From positions 124,001 to 188,000 of the forward strand of contig JAIYCV010000028.1 of assembly GCA_027487845.1 (NCBI GenBank): DNA of 64,000 nt, read 5' to 3'. A model generated the notes under the pieces. The model saw nothing but the letters and a program-made list of their open reading frames with translations, was not told the DNA's origin and ran no database searches. This document shows positions 8,478-16,997 of the stretch, one piece after another. The translations under genes and the position numbers were made by a program. The number at the start of each line of letters is the position of its first letter. Positions within the stretch are counted from its first letter, which is position 1. The stretch is from Flammeovirgaceae bacterium. Lineage in GTDB: Bacteria; Bacteroidota; Bacteroidia; Cytophagales; Cyclobacteriaceae.

Positions 8478-8894
8478 TCATTCAATCCCACTCCTGCCCC
8501 TCTTTTTATCGCTGTGAATTTTCTTTTGATCGAGTCGTTTTTGAATGGCACCTTTCGATGGCTTCGTGGCTTTACGTTTCTTCTTTTCTAGGAAAGCCCT
8601 CTTCAGCAAATCGTCTAACTTAAGCAAGGCGTCATCTTTGTTCTGAAGTTGGGATCTCTTTTCTTGTGATACGATTAACAAAACGCCATCAGCGGTAAGA
8701 CGAGAAGAAAGTTTCTGCAAAAGCAATTCCCTTTGTTCTTCGGAAATCAAAACAGACTCCTTTACATTCCATCGCAACGATACTTTCGTATTTACCTTGT
8801 TTACATTTTGGCCTCCAGGGCCGCTGCTTCGCGAAGTCGAGAATTCAATTTCATTCAATAAATCAAACGCTTTCAGGTTCTTACTTATTTCCAC
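8478..8894 (-). CDS. arfB: Alternative ribosome-rescue factor ArfB (peptidyl-tRNA hydrolase)
   Basis: 138 residues, the expected ArfB/YaeJ length. The catalytic GGQ motif lies at 27-29 within SGPGGQNVNK, followed by the conserved VSLRW strand. The C-terminal tail is very rich in Lys and Arg (about 100-138), as required to sit in the empty mRNA channel of stalled ribosomes. The protein releases nascent peptides on non-stop complexes. It lacks the codon-recognition domain of RF1/RF2, which confirms it is not a normal release factor. It is a stand-alone gene here. Confidence 0.93.
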   Translation of the reverse strand: MEISKNLKAFDLLNEIEFSTSRSSGPGGQNVNKVNTKVSLRWNVKESVLISEEQRELLLQKLSSRLTADGVLLIVSQEKRSQLQNKDDALLKLDDLLKRAFLEKKKRKATKPSKGAIQKRLDQKKIHSDKKRGRSGIE

Positions 8895-8996
8895 GCTTAA
8901 TAAATTAAAGTGCTATATCTTGTTTGTTTTTTAGTCGTACTCCCGGCAGTATGAGCCCCACAAATGATGACGTCAAACTCCTGCACGTTGGGGTAT

Positions 8997-9758
8997 TTAA
9001 TTTCCTTTTATCCAGCCCCCATCAACTGCCAAGGATTGACCCGTGATGTAGCTGGCTCTTTCACTAACCAAGAAAGCGGCTGCAGCGGCAAACTCTTCTA
9101 CTGAACCAAAACGCTTCATCGGAATGGCCTCCATTACTTTACTTAAGTTTGGATTCACTTCCATCAAGTGCTTGAGGCGGTTTGTTTCGGTGTAACCGGG
9201 CATTATGTTATTCACTGTAATGCCTTTAGACGCCACTTCGTTTGAAAGGCTTTTTACAAGCCCTACCAAACTCGTGCGCACCGAATTGGACGACATTAAA
9301 TTATCAACGGGCTGCTTGACGGTAATGGAGGTTATGGTGAGTATTCTTCCCCACCCATTTTCTTTCATACTCGGAAGCACTTGTTGAATAATATCAACCG
9401 CACTAAGGAAAAGTAAATTGTACAGATGTTTCCAGTCATCTAAATGAAACTGGTCTATTCCACCAGCAGGTGGCCCACCTGTATTTGTCACCAAAATATC
9501 TATACGCCCAAAGGCGCTGAAACTTTTGCTAACAAGTTGCTTGCGCTGAACTTCGTCTGTCAAGTCGCAGAGAAATGAAACCACTTTTGCCGGGGCGATT
9601 GAATTGATCTCGATTTCTGTTTTTGCCAAGGCTACGGAATCGGTGCCGCAGATAATAACTTTTGCTCCCTCCCTGGCCAATTCGATCGCCACTGCTTTTC
9701 CCAGGCCTTTGCTCGAAGCCAGCACCAAGGCTACTTTATCTTTTAATCCTAAGTCCAT
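8997..9758 (-). CDS. SDR-family oxidoreductase with altered catalytic motif
   Basis: 253 residues, a standard short-chain dehydrogenase/reductase length. The Rossmann cofactor motif is SSKGLGKA near the N-terminus, followed by a CDLTD motif and the NTGG motif (around NTGGPPAGG). The usual YxxxK active site is replaced: where it should stand, the protein reads SNSVR, so Tyr becomes Ser and Lys becomes Arg. This marks a known-looking divergent SDR branch whose reaction I cannot state. It ends with the SDR tail ITGQSLAVDGGW. The gene follows the cupin gene by one base and probably belongs to the ilvE-cupin-SDR operon. Confidence 0.85.
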   Translation of the reverse strand: MDLGLKDKVALVLASSKGLGKAVAIELAREGAKVIICGTDSVALAKTEIEINSIAPAKVVSFLCDLTDEVQRKQLVSKSFSAFGRIDILVTNTGGPPAGGIDQFHLDDWKHLYNLLFLSAVDIIQQVLPSMKENGWGRILTITSITVKQPVDNLMSSNSVRTSLVGLVKSLSNEVASKGITVNNIMPGYTETNRLKHLMEVNPNLSKVMEAIPMKRFGSVEEFAAAAAFLVSERASYITGQSLAVDGGWIKGN

Positions 9759-9759
9759 C

Positions 9760-10116
9760 TTACTTTCTCAAATAATCATCAGAGCTATTAATCCAGTCCT
9801 GACGAGGTGGAGCAAATGTGTCTGTTTCAATTACCCTTCCAATCATCAGTGCCTTATGAGGTCTATTTCCAGGTATAATGATGGAATCTCCAGCATGCAA
9901 GTCAATGTGCTGATCCTCGTTGTTATCAAACCAAAAACGCAATGTGCCTTCTATTACCTCGGTAATTTGTTCGTTTTCGTGTTGATGCCAGGGCACAGTA
10001 AAACCATCTTCAAATTCCATTTTCGCGACCATCATCTTCTCACCATAAATAAACTTGCGTTTCATTTTTGGATTTACCTGCTCTTGCGCCACCTCGTTCC
10101 AGTTTATTTTTTTCAT
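9760..10116 (-). CDS. Single-domain cupin protein
   Basis: 118 residues from the ATG at 10116 (MKKINWNEV); a start at 10149 would overlap the ilvE end by 22 bases. It forms a small beta-barrel with the cupin metal motif PWHQHENEQITEVIEG (two His and a Glu) and a second motif ending in PGNRPHKAL. Small cupins of this type bind a metal and act as isomerases, dioxygenases or sugar-binding folds; the substrate is not evident. It lies between ilvE and the SDR gene, almost without gaps, so the three genes are probably one transcript. Confidence 0.8.
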   Translation of the reverse strand: MKKINWNEVAQEQVNPKMKRKFIYGEKMMVAKMEFEDGFTVPWHQHENEQITEVIEGTLRFWFDNNEDQHIDLHAGDSIIIPGNRPHKALMIGRVIETDTFAPPRQDWINSSDDYLRK

Positions 10117-10127
10117 TTCAATAGGGT

Positions 10128-11177
10128 TTAATTTACTGCCATTAGCCAATTTCTTTTATCATCAATTCTTCCAGAGCGAAGTCCATTTATCTCATCATAC
10201 AACATGGAACTAATCACTCGCTCGTCAGGCAATTTCATTATTATGTCTCCATGCACAATTTCGGCAAGCTGCGAAACTACTGCCGCAGTGCCAGAGCCAA
10301 AAGCCTCCTGTAATTCACCTTTTTGAAACGCTTCAATAATTTCATCAATGAAGATATCACGCACTTCTACTTCTACGCCCTGTTCAATTAAGATATCGAT
10401 AAAGTAAGTACGTGTGGTACCTTTTAATACTGCACCCGAGAGTTTAGGTGTTAGTACCTTATTCTTTACCACAAAGAACAGATTCATCATCCCGGCCTCT
10501 TGCACTTTTTTGAACTCAGGGCTTTCGAGCCAAATAATTTGGTCAAAGCCTTTTTTCTTTGCCAACTGACTTGCCATCAGCGAGCCAGCATAGTTTCCTC
10601 CTGTTTTTGCTTCGCCTGTCCCCCCCGGTACGGCACGAATCAATTTCTGCTCAGTTACTAATCTAATGGGAGTAGTGAAGTACGGTTGAACAGGCCCTGT
10701 ATAAATGTAGAACGTATAGGTGTCGGAAGGTGTAACTGCTAATGAACTTTCAGTAGCAAACATAGTAGGTCGAACATACAGGGCACTTCCCTCGGCTTTT
10801 GGAACCCAGCCTGCATCCATCGTGATGATTGCCTTTAAGGCGTTGATAAAAATATCATAGGGAACTCTTGGCATACACATACGTTCAGCGGACAGATTAA
10901 ACCGTTCAATGTTCAGCTCGGGGCGGAGTAATTTCGGCTGTCCATCAGCGCCCATCGTTGCTTTCATCCCTTCGAAAATACATTGGCAGTATTGCAGCGC
11001 TTTTGACTGCGGATCAAGAGTAAATCCTTGGTAAGGTATAATACGAAAATCGCCCCATTGCCCATTAGCATAGTCCATTACAAACATATGATCAGAGGTG
11101 TACTTCCCAAAAGGAATGTTGGAAAAGTCAATTGAAGGCAACTTAGATTGATTGGTCTTAATAATTTTCATTTCCAT
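10128..11177 (-). CDS. ilvE: Branched-chain amino acid aminotransferase
   Basis: 349 residues, fold-type IV PLP enzyme. The cofactor lysine is K191 in EAKTGGNYAG; other family features are the FEGMKA segment near 70 and the GSGTAAVV phosphate-binding loop. It interconverts branched-chain amino acids and their 2-oxo acids with glutamate/2-oxoglutarate, the last step of Ile, Leu and Val synthesis, in the cytoplasm. The length and motifs fit the longer BCAT type common in Bacteroidota. Start at the ATG at 11177, or at 11171 two codons later. It is the first gene of the group with the cupin and SDR genes. Confidence 0.95.
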   Translation of the reverse strand: MEMKIIKTNQSKLPSIDFSNIPFGKYTSDHMFVMDYANGQWGDFRIIPYQGFTLDPQSKALQYCQCIFEGMKATMGADGQPKLLRPELNIERFNLSAERMCMPRVPYDIFINALKAIITMDAGWVPKAEGSALYVRPTMFATESSLAVTPSDTYTFYIYTGPVQPYFTTPIRLVTEQKLIRAVPGGTGEAKTGGNYAGSLMASQLAKKKGFDQIIWLESPEFKKVQEAGMMNLFFVVKNKVLTPKLSGAVLKGTTRTYFIDILIEQGVEVEVRDIFIDEIIEAFQKGELQEAFGSGTAAVVSQLAEIVHGDIIMKLPDERVISSMLYDEINGLRSGRIDDKRNWLMAVN

Positions 11178-11221
11178 ACTTAAGCAGCAGAAAATTTGAC
11201 TTTCTAAATGAATGTGTGCGA

Positions 11222-12766
11222 TTAATTTAGTGTTAACACGACAACCGAAAAAGGAGGCAGCTTCGCTTTAATTCCATTTCCTGTGAGCGATGCACCGGTA
11301 TAATTCTTAGGAACAATTTTAACAGGATTTTCAAACGTATTATAATCTTGCAATTTTTCGGAAGTCAATATTCTACCTGTTAAATTTTTAGACCCTGGTT
11401 TTGTTTGCTCAATAGCAATGCTAACGTCTTGACTTTCTTTCGCATTAATATTAACCAAGGTAATATGAATAGCTCCATTCGCATCTATTGAGGCGGAAGC
11501 TGATACATTTTTCAGTTTATCCTTTCCAAAGCTATAGTCATTTGATTGCAGTTGCAAAGGCAATAGAGTAGCATACTGATGAACATTGTACATTTCCATT
11601 ACGTGATAAGTGGGCGTTAAAATCATCTTTTCCTCTTTGGTAAGTATTACGGCTTGCAGCACGTTGATGGTTTGCGCTAAATTTGCCATACGCACGCGGT
11701 CGGCATGGTTTTGAAAAATGTTCAGTGTAACTCCAGCAATCATCGCATCGCGCATGGTATTCTGTTGAAACAAAAAACCAGGGTTGGTACCCTGCTCCAC
11801 ATCATACCAGCCGCCCCACTCATCTACAACCAAAGCGATCTTTTTACCCGGATCATATTTATCCATAATAGCAGTATGTTTTTGGATTAATTCTTCCATC
11901 TGCAAAGCACGTTGCATGGTAACGAAGTACTCCTCTTCGGTAAAGCCAGTAGCGGAACTTTTTTTATTCCAATCAATAACGGAATAATGATGAAGTGCTA
12001 CTCCTTCGAGCATGTTATGAGGAATGTCACGCATCAATACTTCTGTCCAATTGTAGTCCGAAGAATTAGCACCAGAGGCAATCCTGAAAATTTTGTCTGC
12101 ATTATCCCAGCCGGTCATAAAGGTTGCATACTGCCTGTAAATGTCTGCGTAATGCTCAGGCCTCATGTTGCCACCACAGCCCCAGGCTTCATTGCCAACA
12201 CCCCAATATTTCACCTTCCAGGGTTTTTCCCTGCCGTTTTCCTTTCGCCATAACGACATGGGACTTACCCCACCGAAGGTGGTGTACTGAATCCATTCGG
12301 CCACCTCCTGCACAGTTCCACTACCCACGTTGGCAGATAGGTAGGGTTCTGTCCCTAACAATTCACACATGTTCAAGAAATTGTGCGTGCCATAGCTGTT
12401 GTCCTCGGTTACTCCACCCCACCACGTGTTTACGATGGTTGGTCGTTTCTCCTTCGGCCCTACGCCATCTTTCCAGTGATAGGTATCCGCAAAGCAGCCA
12501 CCTGGCCATCTCAAATTTGGTATCTTCAATTTCTTCAGTGCGTCCACCACATCCAGGCGAATACCCTGATTATTCTTTATCGAGGTGTTGTTTTCCCCAA
12601 CATAAAATCCGCCATAAATACATCGCCCCAAATGCTCTGAAAAGTGGCCATAGATATGTTTATTTATTTTCGTCACTCCCTTATTAGCGCTAATAGCAAT
12701 TGTGTTTTGTCCAAAAGAAATTGTCGAGTAAAAAATAAAAAGTAAGGGTGTATAAAGCAGTTTCAT
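11222..12766 (-). CDS. Exported GH51-type alpha-L-arabinofuranosidase
   Basis: 514 residues from the ATG at 12766, which gives a clean signal peptide (about 1-20, ending FGQ); an earlier in-frame ATG at 12811 would place 15 residues before it. The (beta/alpha)8 clan-A features are present: the general acid/base E203 in GVGNEAWG and the nucleophile E326 in VVDEWGGW, plus the LRWPGGCFAD segment. It cleaves terminal arabinofuranose from arabinan or arabinoxylan. The C-terminal beta domain (about 420-514) is typical for the family. The adjacent ribokinase cluster suggests a pentose-oriented region, but no regulator or SusCD pair is present. Confidence 0.92.
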   Translation of the reverse strand: MKLLYTPLLFIFYSTISFGQNTIAISANKGVTKINKHIYGHFSEHLGRCIYGGFYVGENNTSIKNNQGIRLDVVDALKKLKIPNLRWPGGCFADTYHWKDGVGPKEKRPTIVNTWWGGVTEDNSYGTHNFLNMCELLGTEPYLSANVGSGTVQEVAEWIQYTTFGGVSPMSLWRKENGREKPWKVKYWGVGNEAWGCGGNMRPEHYADIYRQYATFMTGWDNADKIFRIASGANSSDYNWTEVLMRDIPHNMLEGVALHHYSVIDWNKKSSATGFTEEEYFVTMQRALQMEELIQKHTAIMDKYDPGKKIALVVDEWGGWYDVEQGTNPGFLFQQNTMRDAMIAGVTLNIFQNHADRVRMANLAQTINVLQAVILTKEEKMILTPTYHVMEMYNVHQYATLLPLQLQSNDYSFGKDKLKNVSASASIDANGAIHITLVNINAKESQDVSIAIEQTKPGSKNLTGRILTSEKLQDYNTFENPVKIVPKNYTGASLTGNGIKAKLPPFSVVVLTLN

Positions 12767-12850
12767 AGGCGTAGATGTTGGGAAATAATTGTTCTCTAAA
12801 GATACAAGCAAGGTTGAAATAATCTAATTGTGTGCATCCTTTCCTATGTG

Positions 12851-12878
12851 TTGTGTAAATTTTCACAAAATAATTTTG
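12851..12878 (+). promoter_or_regulatory. Promoter upstream of small ORFs
   Basis: The -7 box TAATTTTG (12871-12878) has a TTG element 17 bases upstream (12851-12853), matching the Bacteroidota pattern. The candidate start codon at 12913 lies 34 bases after the box. Confidence 0.45.
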
Positions 12879-12902
12879 AATAACACTCATTTTGACATAG
12901 TA

Positions 12903-12920
12903 TTGTGCATAAATGCACAA
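12903..12920. promoter_or_regulatory. Perfect palindrome over a start codon
   Basis: TTGTGCAT-AA-ATGCACAA is a perfect eight-base inverted repeat with a two-base centre; the ATG at 12913 is part of its right arm. A related half site TTGTGTGCAT occurs at 12828-12837 in the same intergenic region. It may be an operator site or an mRNA hairpin that hides the start codon. Confidence 0.4.
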
Positions 12921-13173
12921 TTTCATGATCGAGTACGAGCACAAACTGTTAGAAACTCAGCTTAAATCATTTGCCGCCAAGAATTTTGTAAGGCCAAGCG
13001 ATTGCCGAAACATAGCTCAGGTTCAGTTTTACGTGAGAGAGCTTTGCGGTAAGATTGAGCACTATGAACAACAATTTGATTATGTCCCTAGCTGGGCATA
13101 CACCTTGTTATCGCAATACAATTTGGTTCAAAACAAGATGATCAGTACCAAGTATAGACTAGCCTATCGGTGA
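12913..13173 (+). CDS. Small protein of unknown function
   Basis: 86 residues, soluble, charged and aromatic-rich, with two Cys (in SDCRN and ELCGK) and no signal peptide. I do not recognise it. The frame has a promoter with a good -7 box upstream, and the next small ORF follows almost without a gap, both of which support it as a real gene. An ATG at 12925 (MIEYEHKLL) is an alternative start that would lie beyond the palindrome. It stands between the GH51 gene and the ribokinase operon, but no functional tie can be shown. Confidence 0.55.
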   Translation: MHNFMIEYEHKLLETQLKSFAAKNFVRPSDCRNIAQVQFYVRELCGKIEHYEQQFDYVPSWAYTLLSQYNLVQNKMISTKYRLAYR

Positions 13174-13181
13174 CTGAATAT

Positions 13182-13409
13182 ATGAAATTTATCCCCTCCC
13201 CTACACCAGTAAAATACGATTTTCAATACAGCGCCACCATTAACAAATCGGGTCGTATGCAGTATCATAAGATTAAACCAGGGGTGAGCAAACTCAGAAT
13301 CGATCGTGCTGAATTCATTCAAGCCTATAACGATTCGCAAATCATCGCCCTGCGCCCAGTTCAATTACCTGGACAAGTCATGGCCTTTCAATTAGAGTTT
13401 TACATTTAG
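13182..13409 (+). CDS. Small protein of unknown function, second of a pair
   Basis: 75 residues from the ATG at 13182 (MKFIPSPTPV); a GTG at 13170 would overlap the preceding stop codon. The protein alternates polar and hydrophobic residues in the manner of a small beta-rich fold and has no recognised motif. The start is eight bases after the stop of the preceding ORF, so the two are probably co-expressed. No function assigned. Confidence 0.5.
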   Translation: MKFIPSPTPVKYDFQYSATINKSGRMQYHKIKPGVSKLRIDRAEFIQAYNDSQIIALRPVQLPGQVMAFQLEFYI

Positions 13410-13465
13410 TTTTTTTTTCAAATCTTTTTTTACGGATCGAATCTGCAATTTCCTAACTTGTTTCG

Positions 13466-14380
13466 ATGAGTTTAGAAAAGTCAATCCTTGTAGTTGGAAG
13501 CTCAAACACAGATATGGTGATAAAGGCTGGTCACTTTCCGTTACCGGGTGAGACCATTCTTGGTGGGAATTTTTTTATGTTTCCAGGAGGCAAAGGCGCC
13601 AACCAAGCAGTGGCAGCAGCCAGGCTGGGTGGCAAGGTTACCCTTGTTGCCAAAACCGGGAATGATATTTTTGGTAAGCAGGCCGTGCAACAATTTAGAA
13701 AAGAAGCAATCAATACCGAGTTTATCGTTTCAGACCAAAATTATCCTTCGGGCGTTGCGCTGATAACAATAGACCAAAAAGGGGAAAATACGATTGTAGT
13801 CGCTCAAGGCGCAAATGGAGCACTATCGTCAAAAGATGTTCAACAGGCAGAAAAGGAAATTGAAGATACGGAGTTGGTTTTAATTCAACTTGAAATTCCA
13901 ATGGAGGCAGTTGAACATGCCGTTGCGCTCGCTGCAACGCATAAGAAAAAAGTGATTCTAAACCCCGCTCCTGCGCAAAAATTATCAGACGATTTACTGA
14001 AACAGCTATTCATTTTAACACCGAATGAATCGGAAGCTGAAATACTCTTGGGTATGAAAATCGATTCGATTGAATCTATTGAGCTAGCAGCAAAAAAGTT
14101 ATTTGAAAAAGGAGTTGCCAATGTGGTGATTACACTAGGGGCAGATGGAGCCTATTTGTACAATAAGGATGGCGGAAAACATATTTCAACCGCCAAAGTT
14201 ATTCCTGTTGATACCACTGCCGCTGGTGACGTTTTTAATGGAGCACTGGCGGTGGCTATTTCAGAAGATAAATCCATCGAAGACGCTGTTTTATTTGCAA
14301 ATAGAGCGGCCTCCATATCTGTAACCAGAATGGGAGCTCAAGCATCTGCACCCTATCGGAATGAATTACCAATTTCTTAA
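13466..14380 (+). CDS. rbsK: Ribokinase (PfkB family)
   Basis: 304 residues. The PfkB signatures are the N-terminal GGKGANQAVAAARLGG motif (GGKGANQ at 41-47) and the C-terminal motif DTTAAGDVFNGA with catalytic base D255. The substrate-side sequence SSNTDMV near the N-terminus fits ribokinase rather than fructokinase. It phosphorylates ribose to ribose 5-phosphate with ATP. The next gene, encoding an exported ADP-ribosylglycohydrolase-like protein, starts 11 bases later, followed by a sugar transporter gene, so the operon reads as release, uptake and phosphorylation of ribose. Confidence 0.92.
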   Translation: MSLEKSILVVGSSNTDMVIKAGHFPLPGETILGGNFFMFPGGKGANQAVAAARLGGKVTLVAKTGNDIFGKQAVQQFRKEAINTEFIVSDQNYPSGVALITIDQKGENTIVVAQGANGALSSKDVQQAEKEIEDTELVLIQLEIPMEAVEHAVALAATHKKKVILNPAPAQKLSDDLLKQLFILTPNESEAEILLGMKIDSIESIELAAKKLFEKGVANVVITLGADGAYLYNKDGGKHISTAKVIPVDTTAAGDVFNGALAVAISEDKSIEDAVLFANRAASISVTRMGAQASAPYRNELPIS

Positions 14381-14391
14381 ACCACTATTAA

Positions 14392-15942
14392 ATGAAACTT
14401 TTAAAGCTGATTACCACCTCACTTTTATTACTAGTTGTTATAGACAACTCCTTAGGTCAGGAATTAAAAAATGTGAAAGTCAAAGACGAATTGACAATCA
14501 ATAAAACAACCTTAAAAGATAAGATCAAGGGCGGATGGGCTGGTCAAACGATTGGAGTAACCTTTGGTGGGCCGATTGAGTTCCGCTTTTGTGGAACCAT
14601 GGTTCAGGACTATCAGAAAATAAAATGGTATGACGGCTATCTTAAAGAGGCCATGGTAAACAACCCGGGGCTTTATGACGACCTTTATATGGATCTCACT
14701 TTCGTGGATATTTTTGAAAAAAAAGGATTGAATGCACCTATTGAAGAGTTTGCCAAGGCCTACGCAAATGCCGGATATATGCTCTGGCATGCTAATCAGG
14801 TTGGCCGGTATAACCTACTCCATGGAATTTCTGCTCCTCAATCTGGTTACTGGCTTAACAATCCACATGCAGACTGTATCGATTACCAAATTGAATCCGA
14901 TTTCGCGGGGCTTATGTGCCCTGGCATGCCGAACACCGCTTCCGAAATTAGTGACAAGATTGGCTACATTATGAATTATGGCGATGGCTGGTACGGTGGC
15001 GTTTATATGGGTGCCATGTATACGTTGGCATTCACATCAACCGACATCCAATACGTGGTGAAAGAAGCCCTCAAAACCATTCCGAAAGAAAGCAGGTTTT
15101 ATAAAGTGATAAGTGATGTAATTCAATGGCATCAAATGTATCCCAATGATTGGAAAGAAAGTTGGTTTCAGATTGAAAAAAAATGGACAGAAGATATTGG
15201 TTGCCCTGATGGAGTTTACGTTCCATTCAATATCGATGCAACGGTGAACGCTGCCTATGTTGTACTCGGTCTTTTATATGGCAATGGCGATTTCACCAAG
15301 ACCATGGAGATATCCACACGAGCCGGCCAGGACGCAGATTGCAATCCCTCGTCAGCTGGCGGGATTCTGGGAACCATGCTTGGTTATGACAAGATACCCG
15401 CTTATTGGAAAATGGGCCTTGCCGAAGCAGAACCGATTCCCTTTAAATACACAACACTTTCACTAAACAATGTTTACGACATTGGGTTGAGCCATGCCCT
15501 TCAAGTAATCCAACTTAATGGAGGAAAAGTAGTTGGAGATAACGTTACCATAAAAATCCAGCAGCCAAAATCGGTCAGGTTTGAAGAGAGTTTTGTTGGC
15601 CATTATCCGCTAGAAAAGAAATGGCTTGGCAAAAAGTTTAGCGATGAGATTACTTTTGAGTTTGAAGGAACGGGATTTGTTGTACGCGCTGAAACTGCGA
15701 AGTGGAACTCAGAAGATAACTATGTTGCAAAAACAGAAATGTATATTGACGGTACGCTTGCCGAGGAAGTGGAATTGCCAGCCAACTTCACAACAAGAAG
15801 ACACGAACCCTTTTGGAAGTACCAGCTGCCGAAGCAAAAGCATTCTGTTAGGCTTAAAATCTTAAATCCCAACGAAAAAAACTCAATCACGCTAAACGAA
15901 GTGATTATTTATTCGGAGAAAGCGTCATCCATTCAACGTTAA
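14392..15942 (+). CDS. Exported ADP-ribosylglycohydrolase-family protein
   Basis: 516 residues with a signal peptide (about 1-22). The all-helical ADP-ribosylglycohydrolase fold (about 35-385) carries the N-terminal KIKGGWAGQTIG motif, a metal-binding DLTFVD segment (D101) and a second acidic cluster AGQDADCNPSSAGG (311-324, with D314 and D316). Classical members use DDT and DTD motifs, so the pattern is related but specialised. A C-terminal beta domain (about 395-510) may bind carbohydrate. By family it should cleave an N- or O-linked ribosyl bond. Between a ribokinase and a sugar permease it probably frees ribose from nucleosides or ADP-ribose outside the inner membrane. This substrate is inference. 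Confidence 0.85.
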   Translation: MKLLKLITTSLLLLVVIDNSLGQELKNVKVKDELTINKTTLKDKIKGGWAGQTIGVTFGGPIEFRFCGTMVQDYQKIKWYDGYLKEAMVNNPGLYDDLYMDLTFVDIFEKKGLNAPIEEFAKAYANAGYMLWHANQVGRYNLLHGISAPQSGYWLNNPHADCIDYQIESDFAGLMCPGMPNTASEISDKIGYIMNYGDGWYGGVYMGAMYTLAFTSTDIQYVVKEALKTIPKESRFYKVISDVIQWHQMYPNDWKESWFQIEKKWTEDIGCPDGVYVPFNIDATVNAAYVVLGLLYGNGDFTKTMEISTRAGQDADCNPSSAGGILGTMLGYDKIPAYWKMGLAEAEPIPFKYTTLSLNNVYDIGLSHALQVIQLNGGKVVGDNVTIKIQQPKSVRFEESFVGHYPLEKKWLGKKFSDEITFEFEGTGFVVRAETAKWNSEDNYVAKTEMYIDGTLAEEVELPANFTTRRHEPFWKYQLPKQKHSVRLKILNPNEKNSITLNEVIIYSEKASSIQR

Positions 15943-15949
15943 TTGATTT

Positions 15950-16951
15950 ATGTTCATTCTGGAAAGTTATTCACTTGCAGTTTTCTTTTGTGTCATAACA
16001 ATGCTTTGTTGGGGTTCTTGGGCAAACACGCAGAAGCTTGCAGAAAAGTCGTGGCGTTTTGAATTGTTCTACTGGGATTATGTTATTGGCATTTTTATCC
16101 TGTCTGTATTATTTGCATTTACCTTAGGCAGTGTCGGTGAGCAAGGAAGAGGCTTTGTTGACGATTTAAGCCAAGCCAGCAACTCAAGTTTGCGTGCCGC
16201 CTTTGTCGGGGGAATTATTTTCAACCTTGCCAATATTTTATTAATTGCCGCAATCTCAATTGCGGGGATGTCAGTGGCGTTTCCGGTAGGGATTGGTATT
16301 GCGCTGATTTTAGGAGTAATCGATAACTATCTAAAAGTGCCAAGTGGCGATCCTACATTAATCTTTACAGGCGTTAGTCTTATAGCGATTGGAATCGTGG
16401 TGAACGCAAAGGCCTATAAAAAGCTCAGTATAGGCAATCAAAAGGTTCCTACCAAAGGATTGGTCTTTGCCATCATTGCAGGACTGCTGATGTCTCAGTT
16501 TTATGGCTTTGTAGTAAGCGGAATGACGCAAAATTTTGTCGCGCCCGAGATCGGAAAGCTAACCCCCTACTCTTCAATTGTTATTTTCTCTTTAGGGATT
16601 TTGATTAGCAACTTCGTATTCAACACTATTTTGATGAGAAACCCCATTCAAGGTAAAAGCGTGTCGTATGCAGATTATTTTAATGGGAACTTCCGAAGTC
16701 ACCTTACCGGGTTAGCTGGGGGAATGATTTGGTGCATCGGGATGTCATTTAGCATTATCGCATCGGATAAAGCTGGACCTGCCATCTCCTATGGATTAGG
16801 GCAAGGAGCCGTTTTGGTAGCCGCGATTTGGGGTGTTTTTATTTGGAAAGAATTTGATACAGCACCCCGAGGCACAAAGCCACTTTTATACGCCATGTTT
16901 GTTTTCTTTTTCTTTGGCTTAAGCCTTTTAATTTATTCAAAAATGGCCTAG
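15950..16951 (+). CDS. GRP/DMT-type sugar permease
   Basis: 333 residues with ten predicted transmembrane segments and the family start MLCWGSWANTQK, typical of the glucose/ribose porter branch of the drug/metabolite superfamily (GlcU, RbsU, RhaT-like). The start codon lies eight bases after the preceding stop. As third gene of the rbsK operon it is the likely inner-membrane uptake system for the freed pentose. The substrate, ribose, is inferred from context. After it, only a short vestige of a fourth gene remains. Confidence 0.85.
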   Translation: MFILESYSLAVFFCVITMLCWGSWANTQKLAEKSWRFELFYWDYVIGIFILSVLFAFTLGSVGEQGRGFVDDLSQASNSSLRAAFVGGIIFNLANILLIAAISIAGMSVAFPVGIGIALILGVIDNYLKVPSGDPTLIFTGVSLIAIGIVVNAKAYKKLSIGNQKVPTKGLVFAIIAGLLMSQFYGFVVSGMTQNFVAPEIGKLTPYSSIVIFSLGILISNFVFNTILMRNPIQGKSVSYADYFNGNFRSHLTGLAGGMIWCIGMSFSIIASDKAGPAISYGLGQGAVLVAAIWGVFIWKEFDTAPRGTKPLLYAMFVFFFFGLSLLIYSKMA

Positions 16952-16997
16952 CCTTTCACAAACTAAGTATGAGATAAAAAATAAGTACCAATATTCC

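Noticed and set aside
9604-10131. 175-codon plus-strand frame opposite the SDR and cupin genes
   Set aside because: It crosses two genes with clear motifs on the other strand and ends near the cupin start; no signal supports it.
12124-12687. Long open frame of 187 codons on the plus strand inside the GH51 gene
   Set aside because: It lies fully within the opposite-strand arabinofuranosidase, which has clear catalytic motifs, and its translation is Cys/His/Ser-rich without a fold pattern. It is a shadow frame.
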